Shown here piece after piece: positions 7,894 to 15,934 of a DNA stretch of 64,000 nucleotides. The DNA is from Bradyrhizobium sp. AZCC 1721. Its GTDB lineage: Bacteria; Pseudomonadota; Alphaproteobacteria; Rhizobiales; Xanthobacteraceae. The stretch spans positions 4,145,001 to 4,209,000 of the forward strand of contig NZ_JAZHSB010000001.1 of NCBI RefSeq assembly GCF_036924715.1. The letters are read 5' to 3'. The notes beneath the pieces were generated by a model that was not told where the DNA came from, did not search any database, and saw only the letters and a program-made list of their open reading frames with translations. The translations under genes and the position numbers were made by a program. The stretch's first letter is position 1. The number at the start of each line of letters is the position of its first letter.

Positions 7894-8637
7894 ATGGCGA
7901 CAAAAGACGGTTTCCCGCCGGATCGTTCTCCTCTCTTTCTGTCCGAACATACCGAAAAAATCGCGCAGCCGGATATAGGGAAGGCTTTGAACAGAGCGGC
8001 TATCTCGTCGCGAATCCTTAAGGCGAGTATTTGGGCTGTAACGGCGACAGCGATCGGTATCGCGATCCTATCAGTGGGAGATCCAGTCGCGCTCGTTGAG
8101 AACGTCACGGCTACGTGGGTCGAAAAACCGGCGCTCCAGTCTGACGTCGATTCGTCGGCGCCAGCAGTTCAATCAATCGCCGGCACTCAGGACTCGCCGC
8201 CGAAGACAAGCGATGTGTCGGCGCGCGACGAAATTGCAGCAGCTTCTGAACCTGCCGATCAGAATCAAACCGTGACCGGTCAACCGCCGGCCGAATCCTT
8301 GTTGAAGGAATTCGAAGCCTGGGCGGCCAGGGAAGATGCACGGGCACAGGAAGATACACGGGCACAGGTCGTGCCCGTACAGCTCGCGCAAGCTGCCCCA
8401 GTGCAGGTTGCGCAAGATGCCCCAGTTCAGGCCCAGCCAACGAAGAAACATCGACGGGCCCGGTCCGTGCACAATGCGCGAGCGGAGATCCGGTCCCAGC
8501 GACGTCCCCGAGCAAAGGTCCGGGAAGAGCAAAATGCACCGGTACAGATCGCGCCCGTGCCGGACCCCCGGGCACAGGAGCAGGCTGTGCAAAATGCCCA
8601 GACACCGTCGCTCCTGCAAAGCTTGGGTTTGCGTTAG
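7894..8637 (+). CDS. Unknown membrane-anchored Ala/Gln-rich protein
   Basis: 247 residues from the ATG at 7894, chosen because AAGAGGCG lies upstream. A short polar N-terminus is followed by one hydrophobic segment (about residues 42-62, ASIWAVTATAIGIAILSV) and then a long low-complexity region rich in Ala, Gln, Pro and Arg. This region contains degenerate repeats of the type (A/V)PVQ(L/V/A)AQ(A/D) around residues 165-195 and a basic patch KKHRRARS. The layout suggests an inner-membrane anchored protein with an extended periplasmic part. I recognise the N-terminal pattern as typical of Bradyrhizobium hypothetical proteins but know of no function. Confidence 0.7.
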   Translation: MATKDGFPPDRSPLFLSEHTEKIAQPDIGKALNRAAISSRILKASIWAVTATAIGIAILSVGDPVALVENVTATWVEKPALQSDVDSSAPAVQSIAGTQDSPPKTSDVSARDEIAAASEPADQNQTVTGQPPAESLLKEFEAWAAREDARAQEDTRAQVVPVQLAQAAPVQVAQDAPVQAQPTKKHRRARSVHNARAEIRSQRRPRAKVREEQNAPVQIAPVPDPRAQEQAVQNAQTPSLLQSLGLR

Positions 8638-8686
8638 ACCAACGTCACCGCAATCGCGCTTCGCCACGACCTCCAATGCAGCAAGC

Positions 8687-8759
8687 GTAGCCCCGGGTGA
8701 GCGCAGCGACACCCGAGATTGCCGCCATCCCCGCATATCGTTGCGCCCATGCGGGCTAC
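8687..8759. repeat. Dispersed palindrome (GTAGCCC...GGGCTAC)
   Basis: The ends GTAGCCC and GGGCTAC are complementary and the internal halves GGGTGAGCGCAGCGACACCC and CGTTGCGCCCATGCGGGC match the architecture of the element at 2967-3052. It lies between the unknown Ala/Gln-rich gene and the second copy of the 74-bp segment. Confidence 0.65.
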
Positions 8760-8762
8760 TTG

Positions 8763-8836
8763 CTAGTCGGCGGCTTGCCGCCGGGATCATTGTTGCAAGA
8801 TACGAAAGGCGCCTGCATTCGGGCGCCTTTTGTTTT
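8763..8836 (+). repeat. 74-bp duplicated segment with terminator hairpin, copy 2
   Basis: Nearly identical to 7657-7730 (one substitution). It again follows a plus-strand gene and ends in GGCGCC stem arms and TTTTGTTTTT, so each copy would terminate the gene before it. The convergent glycosyltransferase gene ends 17 bp further on. Confidence 0.9.
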
Positions 8837-8852
8837 TGCGGTATGCCCGCCA

Positions 8853-10085
8853 CTACGTTGCAACCCGCACCTCTGCTGATGACGCTCGCTCGGATGTATC
8901 ATGGGCCAACCGCCACAGCAGACGAGCCGCGAACAGCGGCAGGATGATTAGCGCGCTGGGAATATGCGCAAAGCCCAATGGAAACATCAGAATGGGCAAC
9001 ATCCATAGCGCCAGCGAAAGGCATTGATCGACAAACGTTTCGTTTCCGCGCTGGCGCAAGAGCGCAACAATCCATCCGAACACGACCATGTCGTAGTTCA
9101 TTATCCAAGGCAAAAACAGGAAAGTCGCGGTGACGAACAGCGCTTGTGAGAGCACCGGATCCCGCTTGCGCCAGACCGTCCAAACAACCGCGCCAAAAGC
9201 GCAGGCCGATACCACCGCTTGGACCACCCAGGCACAACTATCCGGCAGGCCGATAAGGCGAGCGTTGACAAAGGCTGAGGCAACGATCGGCCAGCCCTTG
9301 ATACCGGCGACGTTCAGCAAGTAATGCTGTTGCGGTGTTACCTTCTGCCAATACTGTATCCAGATATCCGGCCCAAACCATATTGCAGTCGCGGCGACAA
9401 GCAACACCGTTGTAGCGACCGCTGAGCTAATGACGCGCCAGTGTCCGCCCAATAGCAACAATACCGGAAGCAGTAGCCCAAATTGCGGCTTGATAGTCAG
9501 GATACCGAACAGGATTCCGGCGATGATCGGTCGCCGATCGAGATTTGCCAGTCCGCCGATCAAAAGCGCAGCCGTCAAGAATCCATTTTGGCCCAAGAAC
9601 ACGTTCACGGTGACAGCAGGCGCGACCGCCAGAAATAACCAGTATTTTCGGTCGACGCCACTCGCGATCGCCGCCCACACATAGAGCGCGAGCCCGACTG
9701 CGCACCAAACTATGTAGGAAGGCAAAAAGCCCAGCAAACCAAAGGGCCAAATAAGGAGCACAATATGCGGAGGATACGACCAATACATTGGTGCCAAATC
9801 GGAGATACCGGTCGCCTTCACCAGTGCAGCCATGTAGACGTCGGAATCAAACCAGTCCGCAGGACCGCTCGAAAACACCGAGCGGCCGCCCATCCAAGTG
9901 TTAAGAAAATCCCGACCGACTGGAAAACCGCCCGGGTCGAGAATGAAAGTTGAAAACGACTGATCCGCCGCTAGTTTGAAGTCCAGTGCGACGATAAAGG
10001 CGAGGATAGCCGCAGCCGCCGCGGTGAATACCGCATAAACCTTCTCGGATACCGAAGCACGTGCTTGGTGGCCCAACGTTGTCAT
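8853..10085 (-). CDS. GT87-like polyprenol-phosphate-dependent glycosyltransferase (DUF2029)
   Basis: 410 residues from the ATG at 10085 (upstream in-frame ATGs to 10178 exist but lack an RBS and would add a non-hydrophobic stretch). About ten hydrophobic segments are visible. The periplasmic loop after the first helix holds DFLNTWMGGRSV, and the motif LFGILTIKPQFGLLLPVLLL is the characteristic K-P-Q-x-G-L pattern of this family of integral membrane mannosyl/arabinosyl-type transferases (GT-C fold). Acceptor and sugar are unknown. The gene stands alone, convergent with the Ala/Gln-rich gene. Confidence 0.75.
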   Translation of the reverse strand: MTTLGHQARASVSEKVYAVFTAAAAAILAFIVALDFKLAADQSFSTFILDPGGFPVGRDFLNTWMGGRSVFSSGPADWFDSDVYMAALVKATGISDLAPMYWSYPPHIVLLIWPFGLLGFLPSYIVWCAVGLALYVWAAIASGVDRKYWLFLAVAPAVTVNVFLGQNGFLTAALLIGGLANLDRRPIIAGILFGILTIKPQFGLLLPVLLLLGGHWRVISSAVATTVLLVAATAIWFGPDIWIQYWQKVTPQQHYLLNVAGIKGWPIVASAFVNARLIGLPDSCAWVVQAVVSACAFGAVVWTVWRKRDPVLSQALFVTATFLFLPWIMNYDMVVFGWIVALLRQRGNETFVDQCLSLALWMLPILMFPLGFAHIPSALIILPLFAARLLWRLAHDTSERASSAEVRVAT

Positions 10086-10342
10086 GCCCGACCAGTACAA
10101 CGGTAAAGTAAAGGATCTATTCAAGGAAGTTAGCCAGCGACTAGCCATGATCGTCGCGCACGATCGCGTGGATGCCAATATTCGGCTGCTCGTCTTTCGA
10201 CGGGCAAATCACTTCTGATTTTCAGAAATCGTGTCAAGTCCAGGAAACGAAAAGAATCAAAAATATTCCGCTTTCGTTCTCACCCAAATCACGCGCATAA
10301 CTCCGTCCGTCTCACGGCGAGATGAGGGGCGGCTCGCGATCG

Positions 10343-10800
10343 TCACGAACGTGCGGTGAGATGCGATGGACGCGGAATGCGCAAGACGTAGGCGCAGGAA
10401 GCGTACGGCGAAGTCGTGTGGTTCGGGCGCCGCGGTGCTGGCGTTAAGTCGGCGGGAAGTGTCCCGCCGATGACGGAGGTAAAAGAGCCGTTCTCCGGGA
10501 AGAGCACGAAGTAAGCCGTAAAGCCATTGCGCAGGGAAGGCCGGGCTGCTCCCGCTGTACCTGTATGCTCGTGTGCGCTTTTGCTATGCGCAATGGCACA
10601 CGAGACCGCGGGTGCAGCAAGCACCCGGTCTTCCCTGCGCCCTCTGTTTGGAGAGGGAGCAAACGAAGATGCAAACCTCGGGCGATCAGCGTCGCGAGAT
10701 CGCGAACTCATACTCGGTTGTCGTTCACCCGCCAACGGGTCGCGCGAATGCGCGCCCGATGACAGGCTCCGGCGGGTGACCCAGTTCCCAGAGACGGCAG
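10343..10800. repeat. Dispersed intergenic repeat block, no credible gene
   Basis: Several overlapping frames on both strands are open here, but none has an RBS or family. The spurious translations (for example one containing GRREDRVLAAPAVSCA and HEHTGTAGAARPSLRNG) are ones I recognise as recurring mis-annotated proteins in many Bradyrhizobium genomes, indicating a multicopy non-coding element. It ends with an inverted repeat, TCACCCGCC (10725-10733) and GGCGGGTGA (10771-10779). The stretch from 10086 to 10342 shows nothing else. Confidence 0.6.
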
Positions 10801-10834
10801 TGATTGAACCGATAAGCCGCGGCGTACTGGATTG

Positions 10835-11010
10835 CATGATGGCGTCGCCATCCTGTTGGATGGGGCGCCGGCGGCCCCTCGAGTACTGGTCAGGTCCTGC
10901 AAGACCGTGGGAATCTTAGGACCGCCGGCGTTACGGTCTGACACGCGCACGGTAGAGAGGGCCTGAGCCCGCATTGCAATCCGGCGTGCCGACCAGATGC
11001 ATATTCTGTC
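10835..11010 (+). ncRNA. Candidate IS110 left-end non-coding (bridge) RNA region
   Basis: IS110 elements of the classic type carry a structured bridge/seek RNA in the non-coding left end upstream of the transposase. Here about 190 bp of non-coding sequence precede the transposase, with several complementary short tracts (GGTC...GACC around 10888-10905, CCGGCG and CGCCGG type pairs around 10860-10930). The identification is by position and family knowledge only; the exact ends and the target/donor loops were not determined. Confidence 0.3.
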
Positions 11011-11023
11011 GGAGAACAGCCAC

Positions 11024-11974
11024 ATGGACAAGATGGTGATCGGGGTGGACGTTGCCAAGGAGTGGATCGACATTGCGATCGCGGGTGACAGTCGGGTCAA
11101 GCGGATCGCGAACAGTGAGCGAGCGATTGACGCTTGGTTTATGCAGATCGGGGCCGGCTCGATCGGCCTGGTCGCGTTCGAGCCGACGGGCGGCTATGAG
11201 CGGCTTCTGCGACGGTGTCTCCGCCGCGCGAAGGTCGCCTTCAAGCAGGTGCACCCGAACGAAGTCGTCGCCTATCGCAGGCGGCGTGGCATCAAGGCCA
11301 AGACGGACCGCATCGACGCCAAATTGTTGGCCGACTTTGCCGCCGAGGAGCTCGCTCGCCGCGACATCGAGTCGGTTCCAGAGGCCGATGAGGTCTTACG
11401 TGAACTCGCATCGCGGCGCCGGCAGTTACAGGCTCTGCTGCATGCCGAGACCTGCCGCTGCGACGTGGCAGACAGCGCCATTGTGCGCAAGAGCCTGCGG
11501 GCGGTCATTGCCGCCCTTGAGCGTTCACTCGCTACGGTCGACAAGGCCATCGCCGAACGCATCGCAAGCTCCGCGCATGCCGAGACCAGCCGGCGGCTGC
11601 AAACCTTCTGCGGTGTCGGCCCCGCCATCGCGGAAACATTGATCGCGGACCTGCCGGAACTCGGACATCTGTCAGGCAAGAAAATCGCGGCCCTTTGCGG
11701 CCTTGCCCCGCACACGCGCGACAGCGGCAAGCAGCACGGGCATGCGTCCATTGGTCATGGCCGCTCCAGCGTGCGCAAAGTGCTCTTCAACGGCGCCCGC
11801 AGCGCGATCCAGCACAATCCGGTCATGAAGGCCTTCTACCGACATCTGGTCGATGACAATCATCGCCTGGGCAAGGTCGCGCTCACCGCCGTCATGCGCA
11901 AAATGCTGGTGACGCTCAACGCCATGATCCGTGACCGATCAGATTGGAGACACGCAGCCAGGCCTGCGGCATGA
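11024..11974 (+). CDS. IS110-family transposase
   Basis: 316 residues from the ATG at 11024, which has GGAGAA upstream (an ATG at 10997 would add nine residues). The N-terminal RuvC-like DEDD domain shows D in GVDVAKEW, E in FEPTGGYE, and the KTDRIDAKLLADF motif with two further Asp residues. The C-terminal Transposase_20 domain contains TFCGVGPAIAETLIADLPELG, ALCGLAPHTRDSGK and the nucleophile-serine region HASIGHGRSSVRKVLF. Both catalytic domains look intact and the frame is uninterrupted, so the element may be active. It inserts into or next to dispersed palindromic repeats. Confidence 0.95.
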   Translation: MDKMVIGVDVAKEWIDIAIAGDSRVKRIANSERAIDAWFMQIGAGSIGLVAFEPTGGYERLLRRCLRRAKVAFKQVHPNEVVAYRRRRGIKAKTDRIDAKLLADFAAEELARRDIESVPEADEVLRELASRRRQLQALLHAETCRCDVADSAIVRKSLRAVIAALERSLATVDKAIAERIASSAHAETSRRLQTFCGVGPAIAETLIADLPELGHLSGKKIAALCGLAPHTRDSGKQHGHASIGHGRSSVRKVLFNGARSAIQHNPVMKAFYRHLVDDNHRLGKVALTAVMRKMLVTLNAMIRDRSDWRHAARPAA

Positions 11975-12013
11975 GCCTTCGATCATGGCAAGCCAACGCG
12001 GCAGCGAGCGCAG

Positions 12014-12059
12014 CCGGTCAAGGCCGGCATCGCCGCCGCGCAGCGGTCGCCTTGACCGG
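12014..12059. repeat. Inverted repeat after the IS110 transposase
   Basis: CCGGTCAAGGC (12014-12024) and GCCTTGACCGG (12049-12059) are perfect 11-bp arms around a 24-nt GC-rich spacer. The hairpin lies 39 bp after the transposase stop and may be part of the element's right end or a terminator. Confidence 0.75.
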
Positions 12060-12123
12060 CGAGCACGATGCCGCACTCTCGCCCATGATCGACCTCTTGA
12101 CGAACATCACGGTAGATCCCCGC

Positions 12124-12179
12124 CTTCGCGGGGATGACAGTCAAGTGTTGCGTCGCTATCTCCGCGTCATTGCGCGGAG
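12124..12179. repeat. Two short dispersed-type hairpins between IS110 and the histidine kinase
   Basis: CCCCGCCTTCGCGGGG near 12118-12133 belongs to the common ATCCCCGC...GCGGGGATGACAG intergenic repeat type. A second hairpin CTCCGCG-TCATTG-CGCGGAG lies at 12160-12179 just past the stop of the minus-strand kinase gene. Neither is followed by a T-run on the kinase strand. Confidence 0.55.
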
Positions 12180-12188
12180 AATCGCGCC

Positions 12189-14081
12189 CTACCCCTGCCT
12201 CGGCGGATTTTCCTTCAGGAAGCGATCTACGTCCTCCTGCACCGAATATGGCAGAGGGATCGGGTCGCCCATGTGGTCGATCGCGCGGTCGAGGCAGAGG
12301 CGCAGCATGCGCGCCAATTCAGCCTTGCGGTACGGCTTGGCGAGCAACAGCACGCCCTCGCCGAGACGCTCGCCCGAACCAAAGGCATCGAAGGTATGGC
12401 CGGACGTATAGAGCACTCGGAGCGGCCGGCGCAGCTTGGCGACCTCCTCCACAAGCTGCCGGCCGTTGATCGCGCCGGGCATGACGATGTCGGTGAACAG
12501 CAGATCGAATGCTGCACCGGAGTTGACCAGCTCAAGCGCCTGCGCCGCGCTGGCGGCGGCAATGACCGTGTAGCCGAGGCTTTCGAGCCGGCCGACGACG
12601 TGCGCCCGCACCACGTCGTCATCCTCCACGCAGAGGATGGTGTCCGTTCCGCCCCGCAGTTCGCCGTCCGCCTCCGGCGGTGCATCGCTCGCGCCAAGCG
12701 CGTCCGAGGGCTCGGTATCGGCCTTGGGGAGAAGGATGCGGAAGCAGGCACCCTTGCCCTCCTCGCTCTCGACCACGACGCTGCCGCCGGATTGCTTTGC
12801 AAATCCGAACACCATGCTCAGCCCAAGTCCCGTGCCCACGCCGAACTGCTTGGTCGAAAAGAACGGCTCGAAAATCCTGTCGCGTATCGCGGGCGGAATG
12901 CCGACGCCGGTATCGATCACCTCGATCACGACATAGGCGCCCGCGCCGAGCCCACCCATGTCGGCGTCATGCTCACCGCGCGTGAGATTTTCCGTCCTGA
13001 ACAGCAGCCTGCCGCCATCGGGCATGGCGTCACGGGCGTTGATCGCGAGATTGACGAGGGCGGAGGAGAGCTGGCTCCCGTCGACCCAAGCCGGCCAGAC
13101 CTGATCGCTCAATGCGGTTTCGATTTGAATCTGTCGTCCGAGCGTCGGCGCCAGCAGTTGCACCACTTCCTCGACCAGCGCGTTGACGTCGGTCTCGCGC
13201 GGGCGCAGCGGCTGTTTGCGGGCGAAGGCCAAGAGGTTGGCCGTAAGCTGGCATGCGCGATCGGCGGCATCGCCGATCATTCGGGCGATCGAGGCGAGCG
13301 CCGGATCATGCTTGACGCCGTCGGCCAGGATTTCGATCGTGCCCGTGATCACGGTCAGCACGTTGTTGAAGTCGTGGGCGATGCCGCCGGTCAGTTGTCC
13401 GACCGATTCCATCTTCTGCGCCTGGAACAACTGCTCCTCCGCGGCGCGCTTGGCCGTGATGTCCCTGACGAAGGCGTTGATGATGTAGCCTTCGCCGCGG
13501 CGCAGTGCTGTGAGCGATATTTCGGCGAAGAATTCGCGGCCGTCCTTGTGCAGCAACGGCGCTTCGTATCGCCCGCCAACGGGGCTGGCTGCCGCCTCGC
13601 TCAGGAAGCGATCGACCCATTGCCGATGCACCGCGCGCTGCGATTCCGGAAACACCAGTTCGTCCATGCTCCGGCCGACGGCCTCAGTGCGCGTCCATCC
13701 CATCAGGGCCTCGGCATGCGGGCTCCAGCCGAGGATGACGCAGCGCTCATCGGTCTGGACAAAGGCGTCGAGCGAGCCTTCGATAATGGCTTGCGCCATG
13801 TCGCTGTCGATCAGCGTCTGGTCAGCGCGTCCCTCCTCCGCTCCGTTGCGTCCATCCGCAAGGCCCGCGACATCGGAAAGCCTGTGCCAAAGCCTCGCCG
13901 CAGCAAGAATCGTAAGCAGGCCGGTGATTGCAGCGCTCGCCAGCGCGGCGCCGACGATGATCGCCAGCGGCCCCAGCGAGGGGGCGCGCGTCGCCAGGAA
14001 ATAGGTTACTGCGCTCACGACGCAGGACGTCACGAGGACCAGCAAGATCATCGCCGGCGCGAGACGTCCAGGTTGCGTCAT
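12189..14081 (-). CDS. Hybrid sensor histidine kinase (2 TM, PAS, HisKA, HATPase, receiver)
   Basis: 630 residues. Two hydrophobic segments (about 9-30 and 37-60) anchor the protein, with almost no periplasmic part. A PAS domain follows (about 95-210, AIIEGSLDAFVQTDERCVILGW). The HisKA domain has the phospho-acceptor H236 in GGIAHDFNNVLT. The ATPase domain has N box NLAINARDAMPDGG, G1 DTGVGIPP and G2 GTGLGLSMVFGFAKQSGG. A C-terminal receiver domain carries D531 in LLFTDIVMPG and the conserved K in LLLAKPYRKAEL. It probably senses a cytoplasmic or membrane signal through the PAS domain. No cognate regulator gene is adjacent, so its output is unknown. Confidence 0.92.
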   Translation of the reverse strand: MTQPGRLAPAMILLVLVTSCVVSAVTYFLATRAPSLGPLAIIVGAALASAAITGLLTILAAARLWHRLSDVAGLADGRNGAEEGRADQTLIDSDMAQAIIEGSLDAFVQTDERCVILGWSPHAEALMGWTRTEAVGRSMDELVFPESQRAVHRQWVDRFLSEAAASPVGGRYEAPLLHKDGREFFAEISLTALRRGEGYIINAFVRDITAKRAAEEQLFQAQKMESVGQLTGGIAHDFNNVLTVITGTIEILADGVKHDPALASIARMIGDAADRACQLTANLLAFARKQPLRPRETDVNALVEEVVQLLAPTLGRQIQIETALSDQVWPAWVDGSQLSSALVNLAINARDAMPDGGRLLFRTENLTRGEHDADMGGLGAGAYVVIEVIDTGVGIPPAIRDRIFEPFFSTKQFGVGTGLGLSMVFGFAKQSGGSVVVESEEGKGACFRILLPKADTEPSDALGASDAPPEADGELRGGTDTILCVEDDDVVRAHVVGRLESLGYTVIAAASAAQALELVNSGAAFDLLFTDIVMPGAINGRQLVEEVAKLRRPLRVLYTSGHTFDAFGSGERLGEGVLLLAKPYRKAELARMLRLCLDRAIDHMGDPIPLPYSVQEDVDRFLKENPPRQG

Positions 14082-14198
14082 GGCGGCTTTACCAGTGTCG
14101 AGTTGATGGGTGACTTAGCCGACTTCCCGGAGCCGATCCCATCTTTTCGGCCCCGTAGGATTACGGATGAGGTCGCTCCGGGACGCGCGTCTGTCCGG

Positions 14199-14969
14199 TC
14201 ACCTCGCCCGCTCGTGCGCCTTGAGCGCCGCCCCGAACGCCTCGAACAGCTTGCGATTGATCGGATTGCGCTGCGGGTCATATTCGGCGTGCCACTGGAC
14301 ACCGAGCGCAAAGCTCGGGGCGTCCGCGATCCGGATCGCTTCGATGGTGCCGTCCTCGGCAATGCCTTCGATGACGACGCGCCTCCCCGGTTCAAGGATG
14401 CCCTGCCCGTGCAGCGAATTCACCCGGATGGTTTCGCAGCCGAGCAGGCTTGCAAAGGTGCCGCCGGGCGTGAGATGGACGTCGTGGCGGTCGGCGAACA
14501 CGACCGTCGGGTCGGGATGGATTTCGCCGTTCTCCAGGCGCGGCATGCGGTGGTTCATGCGGCCGGGAATCTCGCGGATTTCCGGATGCAGCGAGCCGCC
14601 GAAGGCGACGTTCATTTCCTGCAGGCCGCGGCAGATGCCGAAGATTGGCACGCCGCGGGCAACGCAGGCCTCCGTCAGCGCCAGCGCGAGGTCGTCGCGG
14701 TGGATGTCGTAGGGCTCGTGCCTCTCATGCGGCTCGGTCTTGAAGCGGGTCGGATGGACATTGGCCCGTGCGCCGGTCAGCACGATGCCATCGACGACGT
14801 CGAGCAGCGCGCCGATGTCGGTAATCTCGGGCGACCCGGCAAACATCAGCGGCAGCGCCCCCGCCACGTCGGTGACCGCGCGCAGATTGCGCTCTCCGAC
14901 CATCTGGGTCTGAAAACGATTTTCGACGCGATAAGCGTTCCCGATCACACCGACCACGGGTCGTCTCAT
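14199..14969 (-). CDS. Class I glutamine amidotransferase-like hydrolase (PuuD/peptidase C26 family)
   Basis: 256 residues from the ATG at 14969, giving the typical N-terminus MRRPVVGVIGN; an upstream ATG at 15062 would add 31 unlikely residues. The catalytic triad is visible: C113 in GICRGLQEMN, H227 and E229 in GVQWHAEYDP. The LTGARANVHPTRF segment is characteristic of gamma-glutamyl-GABA hydrolases (LTGSPSNVEP in PuuD). The likely reaction is hydrolysis of a gamma-glutamyl amide. There is no putrescine gene cluster around it, so the physiological substrate is open. Confidence 0.85.
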   Translation of the reverse strand: MRRPVVGVIGNAYRVENRFQTQMVGERNLRAVTDVAGALPLMFAGSPEITDIGALLDVVDGIVLTGARANVHPTRFKTEPHERHEPYDIHRDDLALALTEACVARGVPIFGICRGLQEMNVAFGGSLHPEIREIPGRMNHRMPRLENGEIHPDPTVVFADRHDVHLTPGGTFASLLGCETIRVNSLHGQGILEPGRRVVIEGIAEDGTIEAIRIADAPSFALGVQWHAEYDPQRNPINRKLFEAFGAALKAHERAR

Positions 14970-15092
14970 CGCCGATTTTCCGCTGTCATCGTCCTGTGCA
15001 AGGACCTTCTGGGTTGGGCCGCCATTGCAGACGATAATGCCCGCGAGCCGGCGGCGGATCAATATCCGGCAGCGGCCTGCGGGCCTGCCCTG

Positions 15093-15788
15093 CTATTTTC
15101 GCGTGAAAGCCTCGCGGGCGTCGATGCTGTCGGCCCCGGGCAAACCGGCCGCCCGGAGCGCCGCGGCAGCCGAATTGCCGGCATCACCCAGCCATGGCAA
15201 TTTCGCCTGAATTCCACGCGTGACCGGCTCGCCCAGCGCGCCGCCGAAATCGACCGGCCAATATCCGTTCGGCACCACTTCAGCCGATATTCCCTGAAGG
15301 CGATAGCCCCTGCCGAGCACGGCCTCCGCATCGTCGGGTGCTACCCGCCGCGCGGTGCCGGGGTTGGCCGGATCGGTAAAGGTCACGAGCACCGGGATCA
15401 GCGCGTCCTTTACCGGCACGACGCCGGTCAACCGGCTCATCTCGTTAAACGAGACCCGCTGGCCGGCCGCCGCCGTATAGGCGCGCAGGGCCACGTAGTT
15501 CACGTCATCCAGCACGAGGTTGTTGTCGACATGCGCGAGCAGCGCGACAAGGTTCTTGCCCTGCCCGAGATCGACGAAAATGGCGTCGCCGACGGTGCGG
15601 GTCTGACCGCGGCGGGTGTAGCTCCGATCGGGATGAACGGCCACCACGCCGGATGCCGATCTGCGCCCAAGCGGCGTCTCGACATCGACCGACAGACGAT
15701 ATTTGTGGGCGGGACGGTTGATTCTGATCTGGTCGCCGATCACCAGCGCCGCCAACAGCGCAATCGGGCCGAACCATTTGAAATTCAT
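15093..15788 (-). CDS. Unknown exported or anchored protein
   Basis: 231 residues from the ATG at 15788 (an earlier ATG at 15833 adds a polar extension before the hydrophobic start). The N-terminus MNFKWFGPIALLAALVIGD is a signal peptide or anchor. The rest is globular, with segments such as HKYRLSVDVETPLGRRSASGVVAV and GDAIFVDLGQGKNLVALLAH that suggest a beta-rich fold. I do not recognise a characterised family. It is divergent from the AI-2E family gene, 146 bp away. Confidence 0.65.
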   Translation of the reverse strand: MNFKWFGPIALLAALVIGDQIRINRPAHKYRLSVDVETPLGRRSASGVVAVHPDRSYTRRGQTRTVGDAIFVDLGQGKNLVALLAHVDNNLVLDDVNYVALRAYTAAAGQRVSFNEMSRLTGVVPVKDALIPVLVTFTDPANPGTARRVAPDDAEAVLGRGYRLQGISAEVVPNGYWPVDFGGALGEPVTRGIQAKLPWLGDAGNSAAAALRAAGLPGADSIDAREAFTRK

Positions 15789-15934
15789 CTCGTCCTCGCC
15801 GGCGCCATGTCGGATTCGTCTACCGCTTGGCATACCGGACGTGGCAGCGTCAAACCGGCGCGTGCGCTCCCGCTTGATCCCGGCGGCGTTTTTGGCGAAA
15901 GACTGCAGACGACATTCTGCGAAAAGGAATCAAC

